Source of the DNA: Thermoflexaceae bacterium
GTDB lineage: Bacteria; Bacillota; Clostridia; Lachnospirales; Lachnospiraceae
Length of the DNA stretch: 44,263 nucleotides
Assembly (NCBI GenBank): GCA_029226085.1
Contig: JAQXXN010000043.1
Span: forward strand, 1 to 44,263
Reading direction: 5' to 3'
Shown: positions 1 through 7,786 of the stretch, one piece after another
How positions within the stretch are numbered: the stretch's first letter is position 1
How the letters are laid out: each line of letters opens with the position of its first letter
Translations under genes and position numbers: made by a program
The notes under the pieces: generated by a model
Seen by the model: only the letters and a program-made list of their open reading frames with translations
Told to the model about the DNA's origin: nothing
Database searches by the model: none

Positions 1-71
1 ATTTCTTTCTGATTTTTCCCTAGAAGCTTTCTTCTGTCCCGTATATTCGTGCCAATGTTATATTCTTTCAT
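1..71 (-). CDS. XRE-family HTH regulator, N-terminal fragment cut by window edge
   Basis: Reading minus from ATG at 71, the frame encodes MKEYNIGTNIRDRRKLLGKN and continues off the window. The pattern IGxNIRxxRKxxGxxQ is the first helix region of a Cro/C1-type (XRE) DNA-binding domain. It begins 4 bases after the stop codon of the secreted-protein gene at 76-426 and lacks a strong ribosome binding site, so it is probably translationally coupled to that gene. Only 23 full codons are visible, so the rest of the protein is unknown. Confidence 0.7.
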   Translation of the reverse strand, partial: MKEYNIGTNIRDRRKLLGKNQKE

Positions 72-75
72 TTGC

Positions 76-426
76 TTACATATCTACATATACTGATTCA
101 ATTATATAGTTACTTCCATAGTAATACTCTACAAGTACATATACCTGTGTACTATTATTAGTAATGGTACTGTTAATCACATTTGCATTCGTAACTCCAT
201 ATCCCGTAGCAATTTTAGCAATCTGATATCCAATAATTGTAGAATTACTGTCCTGAACGCTAAGGTCAACAAAAACTTTAATTCTTCCGGAATCCGAATA
301 TGCTGAACTTTGATACCTAAGTATCGTTCTTGCGGATACACCCTCCGCATATACAGGCACATTTACATTAACAATACAACACGCCATCACAAGCATTACA
401 CAAATAATTTTTGAAAACCTTTTCAT
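76..426 (-). CDS. small secreted protein of unknown function
   Basis: A 116-residue protein with a Sec signal peptide: lysine/arginine at the N-terminus, a hydrophobic core, and a likely cleavage after VYA near residue 27. The mature part is about 90 residues, rich in Ser, Thr, Asn, Tyr and Val and without cysteine, so a beta-rich extracellular domain is likely. I do not recognise the family. ATG at 426 is preferred over 432 because AAAGGAG lies 8 bases upstream of it. It sits between two XRE regulator genes, and its promoter carries the 32-bp box (480-511) that also heads the operons at 8.5 and 12.1 kb. That suggests co-expression with those envelope genes. Confidence 0.75.
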   Translation of the reverse strand: MKRFSKIICVMLVMACCIVNVNVPVYAEGVSARTILRYQSSAYSDSGRIKVFVDLSVQDSNSTIIGYQIAKIATGYGVTNANVINSTITNNSTQVYVLVEYYYGSNYIIESVYVDM

Positions 427-453
427 AACCATTTCTCCTTTACATTTTTGTTG

Positions 454-511
454 ATTTTATAAATTCCGCCATAAAAAGTCCATTAAATTTTGGAAACTTT
501 TAAAATTCCAC
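454..511 (-). promoter_or_regulatory. promoter with 32-bp box, copy A
   Basis: On the minus strand, positions 511-480 read GTGGAATTT, two bases, AAAGTTTCC, four bases, TTTAATGG. This aligns without gaps to the boxes at 8601-8632 and 12224-12255 (27 of 32 bases identical). Exactly 20 bases later comes a -10-like TAAAAT at 459-454. No good -35 hexamer is present, which fits an activator-dependent promoter. It drives the secreted-protein gene starting at 426. Confidence 0.55.
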
Positions 512-525
512 AAAAAATTTTAATT

Positions 526-1116
526 TCAGATAATCTTTAATCCATTATGTAACTCTATTGATTCTATTTTATATGCCCTATTTACCCTATCCGGTAAAAG
601 TTTAAAATAATAATGTATGATAATAATATCTTCATTTTTCAAATCATTGCATGTCTGCATCAACCTTTCATCCATTCGAATGGTATAAACAGTATTGATT
701 TTCTCTACTGCATCAGGATTTCTTTCCTTAACAGTCAAAATGTTATTCTCGCATGACACCACAGTACATATAACAAAATTCTCAAAGCAGAATTTCTTAT
801 ACCATTCCCCAGCAACATCCACACAAAGATTTACAATAATCAACGCAATCACCACAGCAATCAGTCTGTGAATGATTTTGTGCTTCTTCGCCGCACTTTC
901 ATTATGGTGTTCCACATCCGAAAATATCTCTTCTGCCGGTATGTCCAGTGCCTTTGCTGCCTTCATGCACATACCGATATCCATTTCCGTATCACCCTGC
1001 TCAATATAAGACATGGTAACTACCGAGACATCTATGATTTCTGCCATCTGTTCCTGTGAAATATTTTTCTCTTTTCGTTTTGCAATCATAAGTTCAACAA
1101 ATTTACGATTATCCAT
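526..1116 (-). CDS. XRE-family transcriptional regulator with a transmembrane segment
   Basis: This 196-residue protein starts at an ATG preceded by AGGAGATACAG. Residues 5-65 form a helix-turn-helix of the Cro/C1 type (QEQMAEIIDVSVVTMSYIEQ region). A single hydrophobic helix follows at about residues 84-104 (IAVVIALIIVNLCVDVAG), then a roughly 90-residue tail with no recognised fold that would lie outside the cell. The layout is that of a membrane-tethered regulator that could sense an envelope signal, but that is inference. It lies directly upstream of the box-carrying promoter of the secreted-protein gene and is a candidate regulator for the box. Confidence 0.8.
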   Translation of the reverse strand: MDNRKFVELMIAKRKEKNISQEQMAEIIDVSVVTMSYIEQGDTEMDIGMCMKAAKALDIPAEEIFSDVEHHNESAAKKHKIIHRLIAVVIALIIVNLCVDVAGEWYKKFCFENFVICTVVSCENNILTVKERNPDAVEKINTVYTIRMDERLMQTCNDLKNEDIIIIHYYFKLLPDRVNRAYKIESIELHNGLKII

Positions 1117-1143
1117 CTGTATCTCCTAAGTGTTGTAAAACTT

Positions 1144-2970
1144 CTACTGACTGGCTATTTTTTCTGCCAGTTCATTCAGATACACCCAGCGTTCCATTTT
1201 TTCCTCTAACGCTTCATCTACCAGAGCTTTTTCCTTTACCAGCTCATTTAGTTTTCCCGAATCCGTGGCAAATTTCAAAATATCCGCATCAATCCGAGCC
1301 TGTTGCTCTTCAAGCTTTGCAATTTCATCATCAATACTTTCAAATTCCTTCTGCTCTGCATAAGTAAACTTTAATTTATGCTGGCGCTGCTTATCCGCTT
1401 TCCACTTTTCCCTGTTGTTTTTTAGCCCGTCATCCCGTACAGGCAATGTACCGTCCTGATTAATGACTCCCTTTGCCCTTGCCTTTTCCAGATAATCACT
1501 AAAGCCGCCTTCATATTGGGAAATAACCCCGTTTCCCTCAAATGCAAAAATACGGTCCACAATCCGGTCAAGAAAATACCGGTCATGCGATACCGTAATA
1601 ACCATTCCTGCAAAATTATCAAGATAATCCTCAAGTATGGTTAAAGTCTCAATATCCAGATCATTGGTCGGCTCATCCAGAATCAATACATTCGGTGATT
1701 CCATCAACACGCTTAAAAGATACAATCTTCTCTTCTCTCCTCCGGAAAGCTTGCTGATTGGTGTATACTGCATATTCGGCGTAAATAAAAACTTTTCGCA
1801 CATCTGGGATGCCGTAATCTTTCCGTCCACAGTTGTAACATATTCACCGATGTTTTTCACATGTTCGATAACATTTATGGATTCATCCAGAATCTCATTT
1901 TCCTGCATAAAGCACCCTATTTTAATGGTATCTCCAATTTCCACGCTGCCTGAGTCCGGTGGAATCATCCCACAGATAATTTTTAAAAGGGTGGATTTTC
2001 CGCATCCGTTTGGTCCGATAATACCAATTCTCTCATCACGCAATACAATATGGGAAAAATCCCCTATCAGCACTTTTCCCTCATAGCTTTTTGATATATG
2101 ATTGATTTCTATGGTTTTCTTTCCGATTCGTGTGGAAATCGAACTCATCTCCACACTGCCTTTTTCAAAAGAAGCCCTGGCTGCCCTGGAAGCCTCCTTC
2201 ATGTCTTCATACCGGTCAATTCTTGCCTGCTGCTTGGTAGAACGTGCCTGACATCCCCTGCTTATCCATGCCAGCTCGTTACGAAGAATATTCTGGCGCT
2301 TCTTTTCCGTTGCCAGCTCCATTTCTTCCCGCTGTGCCTTTAACTTAAGGAATCCGGAATAATTGGCATCATAGCCATACAAATGACCTCTGTCTATTTC
2401 CACAATGCGGTTGGTCACACGATCCAGAAAATAACGGTCATGTGTTACCATGATAAGCTGTCCCTTGAATTTATTGAGAAAATTTTCAAGCCACAAAACC
2501 ATATCGTTATCCAGATGATTGGTCGGCTCATCCATCACCAGAATATCAGACGGTGCAATCAGCGTCCGTGCCAGTGCTACTCTCTTTTTCTGACCACCAG
2601 AAAGCTGTTCAACCGGCTGTTCGTGATGAAAGATGCCAAGTCTGTTTAACACGGTCTTAGCCTCACTCTCCACACTGCGGTTGCCATCCTTATAGCTTTT
2701 TCCCTTGCATACATATCCAATGATGGTATCCTCCGGTTGAAATACCGGATTCTGCGGAAGATACGATACTGTTATTCCGTTCCCCTTTACGACCTTTCCC
2801 TGATCCGGCGCTTCCAATCCTGCCACAATCTTAAGAAAGGTTGACTTTCCGGTACCATTAACTCCGATGACACCGATTTTATCTCCGTCATTTACCCCAA
2901 GTGTAACTTCATCCAGCAAAATCCTGCTGCCATATCCTTTCGTTACTTTTTCAACATTCAATATATTCAT
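1144..2970 (-). CDS. ABC-F family ATP-binding protein, Uup-like
   Basis: A 608-residue soluble protein with two ABC ATPase domains and no membrane segments, the mark of ABC-F proteins acting on ribosomes. Domain 1 has Walker A GVNGTGKST, signature LSGGQ and Walker B LVMDEPTNHLD. Domain 2 has GPNGCGKST, LSGGE and LILDEPTNDLD. The linker contains the ELAWISRGCQARSTKQQARI segment typical of Uup/EttA-type factors, and a charged coiled coil occupies the last roughly 80 residues, as in Uup. Family members help resolve stalled or misassembled ribosomes, and some give antibiotic resistance; nothing here argues for resistance specifically. It begins 6 bases after the stop of the gene at 2977-3309, so it is probably translated from the same mRNA. 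Confidence 0.9.
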   Translation of the reverse strand: MNILNVEKVTKGYGSRILLDEVTLGVNDGDKIGVIGVNGTGKSTFLKIVAGLEAPDQGKVVKGNGITVSYLPQNPVFQPEDTIIGYVCKGKSYKDGNRSVESEAKTVLNRLGIFHHEQPVEQLSGGQKKRVALARTLIAPSDILVMDEPTNHLDNDMVLWLENFLNKFKGQLIMVTHDRYFLDRVTNRIVEIDRGHLYGYDANYSGFLKLKAQREEMELATEKKRQNILRNELAWISRGCQARSTKQQARIDRYEDMKEASRAARASFEKGSVEMSSISTRIGKKTIEINHISKSYEGKVLIGDFSHIVLRDERIGIIGPNGCGKSTLLKIICGMIPPDSGSVEIGDTIKIGCFMQENEILDESINVIEHVKNIGEYVTTVDGKITASQMCEKFLFTPNMQYTPISKLSGGEKRRLYLLSVLMESPNVLILDEPTNDLDIETLTILEDYLDNFAGMVITVSHDRYFLDRIVDRIFAFEGNGVISQYEGGFSDYLEKARAKGVINQDGTLPVRDDGLKNNREKWKADKQRQHKLKFTYAEQKEFESIDDEIAKLEEQQARIDADILKFATDSGKLNELVKEKALVDEALEEKMERWVYLNELAEKIASQ

Positions 2971-2976
2971 AAAATA

Positions 2977-3309
2977 CTAACTCTTCTTACTCTTTTTCTT
3001 TTTTAATTTATCCTTATATTTTCTAAGAACAAGTCTTCCTGCCACTTTATCCCTCTTCGTCCTTAGCTTGACCTTTGCCAGTTTAACCTTATACTCTGCT
3101 CTTGCAAGCCTTTTGGCATCTTTTAAAACCTGCTTTTTTAATTTACCGCTCTGTTTTGCTTCTTTTTTTGCAATTTTTTCGGAAAATCTAAGCTTCTGCC
3201 GTATTTCCTTACGAATCACATTCCCTGCAAAAAATGTACAAAGAACCACCTGAATCATAATGATGATTCTCTCCTGATGCTTTCTTACAATTGACTTTAA
3301 TTTTTCCAT
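2977..3309 (-). CDS. short lysine-rich protein, function unknown
   Basis: I place the start at ATG 3309 (MEKLKSIVRK). It overlaps the stop codon of the methyltransferase gene in the arrangement TGATG and has GGGAG 8 bases upstream; the frame is also open further upstream, to 3342. The protein has 110 residues. Residues 10-35 contain a moderately hydrophobic stretch (IIIMIQVVLCTFFAGNVI), followed by a highly basic tail of Lys/Arg/Ala/Leu repeats that probably forms a long charged helix. It could be a membrane-anchored or RNA-binding accessory protein. Its position between an rRNA-methyltransferase-like gene and an ABC-F ribosome factor hints at a translation-related role, but that is only context. 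Confidence 0.7.
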   Translation of the reverse strand: MEKLKSIVRKHQERIIIMIQVVLCTFFAGNVIRKEIRQKLRFSEKIAKKEAKQSGKLKKQVLKDAKRLARAEYKVKLAKVKLRTKRDKVAGRLVLRKYKDKLKKKKSKKS

Positions 3310-4181
3310 CAGCATTTCTCCCATCTGCCCGATGCCCCACAAGGAAGAACCAGACCATTACTCGATACCGGAAGACCTACTTCATCCGACTTTACTGTAC
3401 CCTTAAAATTCTTTAACTCCGTTGCAAGCATATACGTCAGAACAGAAGGTGCCAGTCCCGTTGTATAGGAATTAATCAGGAAGAATAACGGGTCATCCGA
3501 CAAAAGCTTTGTACATAACTGAATCAGTGGATAAATGGAATCCTCTATCTTCCAGATTTCTCCCTTCGGGCCTCTTCCATAAGAAGGCGGATCCATGATA
3601 ATTGCATCATAATGATTTCCACGGCGGATTTCTCTCTCCACGAATTTCACGCAGTCATCCACAATCCATCGGATTGGTGCATCACTAAGTCCTGAAGATA
3701 CGGCATTTTCTTTTGCCCATCCAACCATTCCCTTGGAAGCATCCACGTGCGTGACTGCTGCGCCTGCCTGTGCTGCCGCCAGTGTTGCTCCACCGGTATA
3801 AGCAAATAAATTTAAAACTTTAATGGAACGACCTGTATTTTGAATCTCCGTTCTTATCTTATCCCCAAACCAGTCCCAGTTTGCTGCCTGCTCAGGAAAC
3901 AGTCCCGTGTGCTTGAAGCTGAACGGTTTGAGATTAAATGTCAGATTTTTGTATTGTATGGACCATTGCTGCGGAAGATCAAAAAACTCCCATTCTCCGC
4001 CTCCCTTGGAGCTTCTGTGATAGTGCCCGTTCATCTTCTTCCAGCCCTTCTGGGTCTTTGGCGTATTCCAGATAACCTGTGGGTCCGGACGTACCAGGAT
4101 ATACTCGCCCCAGCGTTCCAGTTTTTCTCCGTTTGATGTATCGATTACCTCATAATCCTTCCATCCGTCTGCAATCCACAT
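3309..4181 (-). CDS. class I SAM-dependent methyltransferase, RlmI/RlmK-like
   Basis: A 290-residue protein. Residues 121-160 hold the SAM-binding Rossmann motif (VLNLFAYTGGAT, then VDASKGMVGWAKENA). Residues 197-202 are DPPSYG, the (D/N)PP(F/Y)-type catalytic motif of base-amino or cytosine-C5 methyltransferases such as the RlmI/RlmK large-subunit enzymes. The N-terminal 90 residues are not a PUA domain of usual length, so the exact substrate base is uncertain. The start ATG has GGAGGAG upstream. A separate promoter (TTCAAA, 17 bases, TATTAT) lies at 4222-4250. The first six codons and the ribosome binding site of this gene recur at 8863-8900 as part of a rearrangement scar. Confidence 0.85.
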   Translation of the reverse strand: MWIADGWKDYEVIDTSNGEKLERWGEYILVRPDPQVIWNTPKTQKGWKKMNGHYHRSSKGGGEWEFFDLPQQWSIQYKNLTFNLKPFSFKHTGLFPEQAANWDWFGDKIRTEIQNTGRSIKVLNLFAYTGGATLAAAQAGAAVTHVDASKGMVGWAKENAVSSGLSDAPIRWIVDDCVKFVEREIRRGNHYDAIIMDPPSYGRGPKGEIWKIEDSIYPLIQLCTKLLSDDPLFFLINSYTTGLAPSVLTYMLATELKNFKGTVKSDEVGLPVSSNGLVLPCGASGRWEKC

Positions 4182-4221
4182 TACATGCTCCTCCGATTTA
4201 TAAAAATGGCTATTATGAATA

Positions 4222-4250
4222 ATAATACCATAATTATTTTATTTTTTGAA
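4222..4250 (-). promoter_or_regulatory. promoter of the methyltransferase/ABC-F unit
   Basis: TTCAAA at 4250-4245 and TATTAT at 4227-4222 are separated by 17 bases on the minus strand, about 40 bases before the methyltransferase start. It lies after the operon A terminator, so the methyltransferase, basic protein and ABC-F genes form their own unit. Confidence 0.45.
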
Positions 4251-4313
4251 GTAGTCATCTGATTTTGGTACATTTTTAATTCGTATAAAAGTTTTATTGC
4301 ATAAATTTTAAAA

Positions 4314-4341
4314 GGGAACCGCTATTCAAACTCCGGTTCCC
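4314..4341 (-). terminator. rho-independent terminator of operon A
   Basis: On the minus strand GGGAACCG (4341-4334) pairs with CGGTTCCC (4321-4314) and is followed by TTTTAAAATTT. It lies 47 bases after the stop of the last operon A gene (4388) and closes that operon before the methyltransferase promoter. Confidence 0.85.
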
Positions 4342-4387
4342 AATATAATCAATTCCTCTGTCTGACAATTTATAACATTAGATTAAC

Positions 4388-4840
4388 TTATATACTGTCC
4401 GGACTCCACCAGACATGAATATACATTCCATAATCACCATATGCCGGCCACATCACTAGTCCTGCATTATCATAACCACGCTCTTTTACATAATTTGGGA
4501 AATAATATGCCTGTCCGATTGGCAAATCTTTATAATTTCCATAGGTACAGTCAACGTAGGCGTTTGAACCATTATTATTTCCCACTACAAGAACCTTTGT
4601 GATATTGGTATTCGATTTATCATTATATCCATACGAAGAAGAATAATCTTCTTTGCTCTCATAGCTTGTCGGCAATTCTGTTAACTGAACCCCTTGGACA
4701 TTATTAGTACATTCATATAGCTTATCCTGCCAGTTTGATGCCATACATACATTACCGAACACACATGCGCCAATAAACACAAACACATATGCCGCAATAA
4801 ATAGTTTTATAAATCCTGGTATCTTTCTTGTCTTCATCAT
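4388..4840 (-). CDS. small secreted protein, resembles DUF2712 / lactococcin 972-type exported proteins
   Basis: The chosen start is the first of two ATGs at 4840, preceded by GGAGGG; the frame is open to 4876. The protein has about 150 residues: a basic N-terminus, a hydrophobic signal helix (FIKLFIAAYVFVFIGACVFG) with a likely cleavage near CMA-SN, then a roughly 120-residue Gly/Tyr/Asn-rich domain ending in HVWWSPDSI. The aromatic C-terminal end and the location last in an ABC-exporter operon recall the DUF2712 and lactococcin 972-like secreted proteins. I cannot confirm the family from memory alone. It may be the substrate or the client of the exporter encoded upstream. Confidence 0.6.
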   Translation of the reverse strand: MMKTRKIPGFIKLFIAAYVFVFIGACVFGNVCMASNWQDKLYECTNNVQGVQLTELPTSYESKEDYSSSYGYNDKSNTNITKVLVVGNNNGSNAYVDCTYGNYKDLPIGQAYYFPNYVKERGYDNAGLVMWPAYGDYGMYIHVWWSPDSI

Positions 4841-4875
4841 TTTACCCTCCATATCCTGCCAGACAGATTCCTTCA

Positions 4876-5436
4876 TTATTGTAACTGAATACTCTTTTTA
4901 ACCGGATATAATGATAAAACCAAGTTATAATTTCTGCTTTCCAGACCCTTCCATTGGTTTTCTGTAAAGCTTACTTTGGCAATACTATAAGTTAAGATGC
5001 ACTCATAAGTACCTCCTGCCTCTATCTCCGGCTGCAATGTCACCCTCCCTCCCGTAACATATTCTTCATTAACCTTCAGGAATGCGGACATGATTACTGA
5101 ATTTTTCCATGCATCCGATTCCAATACAAACGGATATAATTCAATTCTTGCCTTCTCGCTCCTGTTATTTTTTACCGTAATATATACTAAAATACACCGG
5201 CAGTCTCCATATCTTTCTATTTCATCAGCAAATAATTCTTTTGTGCTTCCTTCATCTAAAAATTCCATTTTTGAGACACTAACCTCAAATCCATCAAGCT
5301 CAGCCGCTTCATTCAGCTCATACTTTTGTATTTTTGAATCCGGATATTTAAGATTAATTCGGATTACGCAGATGAACCAGACAATCAATAATAAGAATAC
5401 CAAAAAATAACCGTTTTTTTTCTTACTCCTTTTCAT
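4876..5436 (-). CDS. membrane-anchored extracytoplasmic protein, DUF4352/DUF5027-like
   Basis: The start is taken at ATG 5436 (MKRSKKKNGY), with AAAGGA 8 bases upstream; a GTG at 5460 lacks a ribosome binding site. The 186-residue protein has a Lys/Arg-rich N-terminus, one membrane helix (YFLVFLLLIVWFICVIRI) and an external domain whose layout (LDGFEVSVSKMEF, then a conserved YITVKNNRSEKA strand) is like the immunoglobulin-like DUF4352/DUF5027 proteins. The same layout occurs in the first protein of this operon (7783-8541), so the two are probably distant paralogs. It overlaps the ATPase gene end by 14 bases. Function is unknown; a role in receiving or chaperoning the exported protein is a guess. 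Confidence 0.65.
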   Translation of the reverse strand: MKRSKKKNGYFLVFLLLIVWFICVIRINLKYPDSKIQKYELNEAAELDGFEVSVSKMEFLDEGSTKELFADEIERYGDCRCILVYITVKNNRSEKARIELYPFVLESDAWKNSVIMSAFLKVNEEYVTGGRVTLQPEIEAGGTYECILTYSIAKVSFTENQWKGLESRNYNLVLSLYPVKKSIQLQ

Positions 5437-6100
5437 TGCTCCAGTCCTTTCCCTGCTCACCCATATTAATATGTCTCGTTATCCTGCCATTTTCAATACA
5501 AATTATTTCATCCGCAAGCTGCTCCATTTCATATCTGTCATGGCAGCTCACAATAATTAATGCACCTCTTTCTTTATGCAGTTTTAATAATTCTTTAACC
5601 TTATTTACGCTTTCCTCATCCAACGCATTAATCGGCTCATCTAATATTATCAGTTCAGGATTTTCCATAAGTGCAGCTGCTATTCCAACTTTCTGCCGCA
5701 TACCAAGTGAATATTTCTTTACCCTTTTTTTATCCTGGTAATCAAGCCCCATAAAATCCAACAAATTCTTTATATCCTCTTCCCTTGCAATATTCTTAAT
5801 CGATGCTACTGCCTTCAAATTTTCATATGCGCTGTAATGTTCTATAAAACCCGGATTTTCTATAAGCACCCCCACACTTTCAGGAAACGAAATATCTTTT
5901 CCCATCTTTTTATCATTTATGTACACTTCACCTTCTGTTGGAAAAACCAATCCGCATACACATCTCATCAACATGGTTTTTCCCGAACCATTCTTTCCCC
6001 ACAGTCCATATATTTTTCCTCTTTCCATACTGATATCAATATTACTTAAGATGGTATTTCCTTTTATTACCTTTGATAAATTTCTGATTTCCAAATACAT
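5423..6100 (-). CDS. ABC transporter ATP-binding protein
   Basis: The start is ATG 6100 (MYLEIRNLSKV), with AGGTGA placed over the stop codon of the preceding permease gene. The roughly 225-residue ATPase has Walker A GKNGSGKT (residues 35-42), a signature YSLGMRQK in place of LSGGQ, and Walker B LIILDEPINALD with the H-loop in IVSCHDR. The SLGMRQ signature is common in ABC-2 type exporters of bacteriocins, antibiotics and small peptides. With the two permease subunits encoded just upstream it should form a complete exporter. Confidence 0.9.
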   Translation of the reverse strand: MYLEIRNLSKVIKGNTILSNIDISMERGKIYGLWGKNGSGKTMLMRCVCGLVFPTEGEVYINDKKMGKDISFPESVGVLIENPGFIEHYSAYENLKAVASIKNIAREEDIKNLLDFMGLDYQDKKRVKKYSLGMRQKVGIAAALMENPELIILDEPINALDEESVNKVKELLKLHKERGALIIVSCHDRYEMEQLADEIICIENGRITRHINMGEQGKDWSNEKE

Positions 6101-6104
6101 CCTG

Positions 6105-6971
6105 TCACCTCGCCTCATCCGGATAAATATCCTTCTTTTTAAATAAAACATATCCCACAATAATTGAAAAAATAATCATTAATATGGCAAGCCAAAACCC
6201 ATTTATTATCGTAACACCGTTTCCCATCAGAAACATTTTATTACGCAGCAGCATCATATAATTTCCCGGTAAAAAAGGGTGAAAAACATATACCGAAGTA
6301 ACCAGTATTGCCGCTGTTACACCAAATCCCACAATAGGATTTAAAATAACGGAAACAGTCATTTGAATCAGCGATATTCCCATTGATATCAGGGCTGAGA
6401 GTCCCATGCATGCCGTATACATCACAATACTTCCATGTTCAAATTCTGTTATTTCATACATGTTTTTCATTATCTGTTCCTGAACCGCCCATTCATTTTC
6501 CCCAAGCATAAGTGCCCAAAAAACTATTATCAAAAATGTAATGATATAATATACCAACACATTAGACATAACCCATGTACATTTTCCAAGCCACCAGCAG
6601 ATTCTTTTTTCTGAGCGAATCAACAACAAATGACTATTATTTTTCATGTCACGAAAAGGATAAAAACCTATAACATATGCCAAATACAGATGAAAAAAAA
6701 TCCAGACACCATCCAGTACAAAAAAACTATTTTTTAAGTCTCTCACTACTTTCATTCCCTTAAAATTCCAAAACATAAAATCGCCCACGGATAATTCTCC
6801 CCACCAACCAAGCATTTCTCTGCCCTGCGCATAAACTACCCATAACCTTATACACGAAAAACACATAACAACAAGTATTGGTATGAATTTTTTCCATTCA
6901 CATATGGTTCCGCGATGCCAGTCGTATTTTATGCATTTAATGATGGATTTCAAACTGCCTTTTATTAACAT
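6105..6971 (-). CDS. ABC-2 type permease subunit
   Basis: A 288-residue integral membrane protein with about six hydrophobic helices (for example WIFFHLYLAYVIGFYPF, VLVYYIITFLIIVFWALML, IVGFGVTAAILVTSVYVF and a C-terminal IIFSIIVGYVLF). The start overlaps the stop of the previous permease gene and is preceded by AAAGGAAG. With the next permease it forms the membrane part of the exporter. Sequence similarity to named families is weak, as usual for ABC-2 permeases of peptide exporters. Confidence 0.75.
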   Translation of the reverse strand: MLIKGSLKSIIKCIKYDWHRGTICEWKKFIPILVVMCFSCIRLWVVYAQGREMLGWWGELSVGDFMFWNFKGMKVVRDLKNSFFVLDGVWIFFHLYLAYVIGFYPFRDMKNNSHLLLIRSEKRICWWLGKCTWVMSNVLVYYIITFLIIVFWALMLGENEWAVQEQIMKNMYEITEFEHGSIVMYTACMGLSALISMGISLIQMTVSVILNPIVGFGVTAAILVTSVYVFHPFLPGNYMMLLRNKMFLMGNGVTIINGFWLAILMIIFSIIVGYVLFKKKDIYPDEAR

Positions 6972-7786
6972 ATATCTTCCTTTACTCCTCTTATCAGAAA
7001 TTCCACAACAGTAATTCCAAATATTATTAATGTTTCAATTATCATTGGAAACAGCCTTTGATTTGGATATCCCGGATGTACAAAGTATACCGGCTGCCAT
7101 GCCTGCATTCCCAGCAGTTCAAATAATGATGTCAGAAAAATGCTCAGAATCATTGGTGCCAGCAATACCGTAAAGCGATAATTGACATAATACGAGGCTA
7201 CCAATGCAAATGTTGCAATTACACCTCCGAAAATAAAGATTATTAAAAATGAAAAGAAAAGATATAACCCTATTGATTTAACATATAATACAGACATGGA
7301 CGTAGCCGGTATAACCAGCGACATGTAGCTTGCAATCTCCGGATGAACACACGGCAGTACACACATACATAACATCAGATTAAGAAGCAACGGAATTACA
7401 ACCGTTATTCCTCCTGAAAAAAACACTGCCAGATAGCGGCAGCAAAAAATATGTTTTCTTTCTGCCCTTGTACATATTAAATTAATAAAATGATTCCCCA
7501 TGTCTCTGAAAAACGAATCGGCATACGGCAAGGCAGCCAGCAATGGAACCAGCAAAAAATATAAGTAAGAATACTGTGAACTGCCCTCACCAATCCATTC
7601 GGTAAATACTCCCGCAGGATAATTCATCGGAATATCATATGACATATATTCATCCAGTCTTACAGCTGTTGGCAATACCTGAAAAATCCAATGAACAATT
7701 GTTATCCCATTGCCAATCATTAATGCAAGGAAAAAACCGGGTGTCTTAAATGTCCTTTGCATTTCAAAACTAAGTATTTTTTTCAT
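6965..7786 (-). CDS. ABC-2 type permease subunit
   Basis: A 273-residue membrane protein: N-terminal MKKILSFEMQRTFKTPGFFL, then about six helices including YLYFLLVPLLAALPYADSFF, a segment conserved in ABC-2 permeases, and LYLFFSFLIIFIFGGVIATF. ATG 7786 overlaps the stop of the upstream gene (ATGA) and has GAGGT 6 bases before it. It is encoded second in operon A and is likely the partner of the permease at 6105-6971. Confidence 0.8.
   Translation of the reverse strand: MKKILSFEMQRTFKTPGFFLALMIGNGITIVHWIFQVLPTAVRLDEYMSYDIPMNYPAGVFTEWIGEGSSQYSYLYFLLVPLLAALPYADSFFRDMGNHFINLICTRAERKHIFCCRYLAVFFSGGITVVIPLLLNLMLCMCVLPCVHPEIASYMSLVIPATSMSVLYVKSIGLYLFFSFLIIFIFGGVIATFALVASYYVNYRFTVLLAPMILSIFLTSLFELLGMQAWQPVYFVHPGYPNQRLFPMIIETLIIFGITVVEFLIRGVKEDIC

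Noticed and set aside
1144..2970. Antibiotic-resistance ABC-F protein
   Set aside because: The linker and C-terminal coiled coil look like Uup-type housekeeping factors; no feature specific to resistance subfamilies was recognised.
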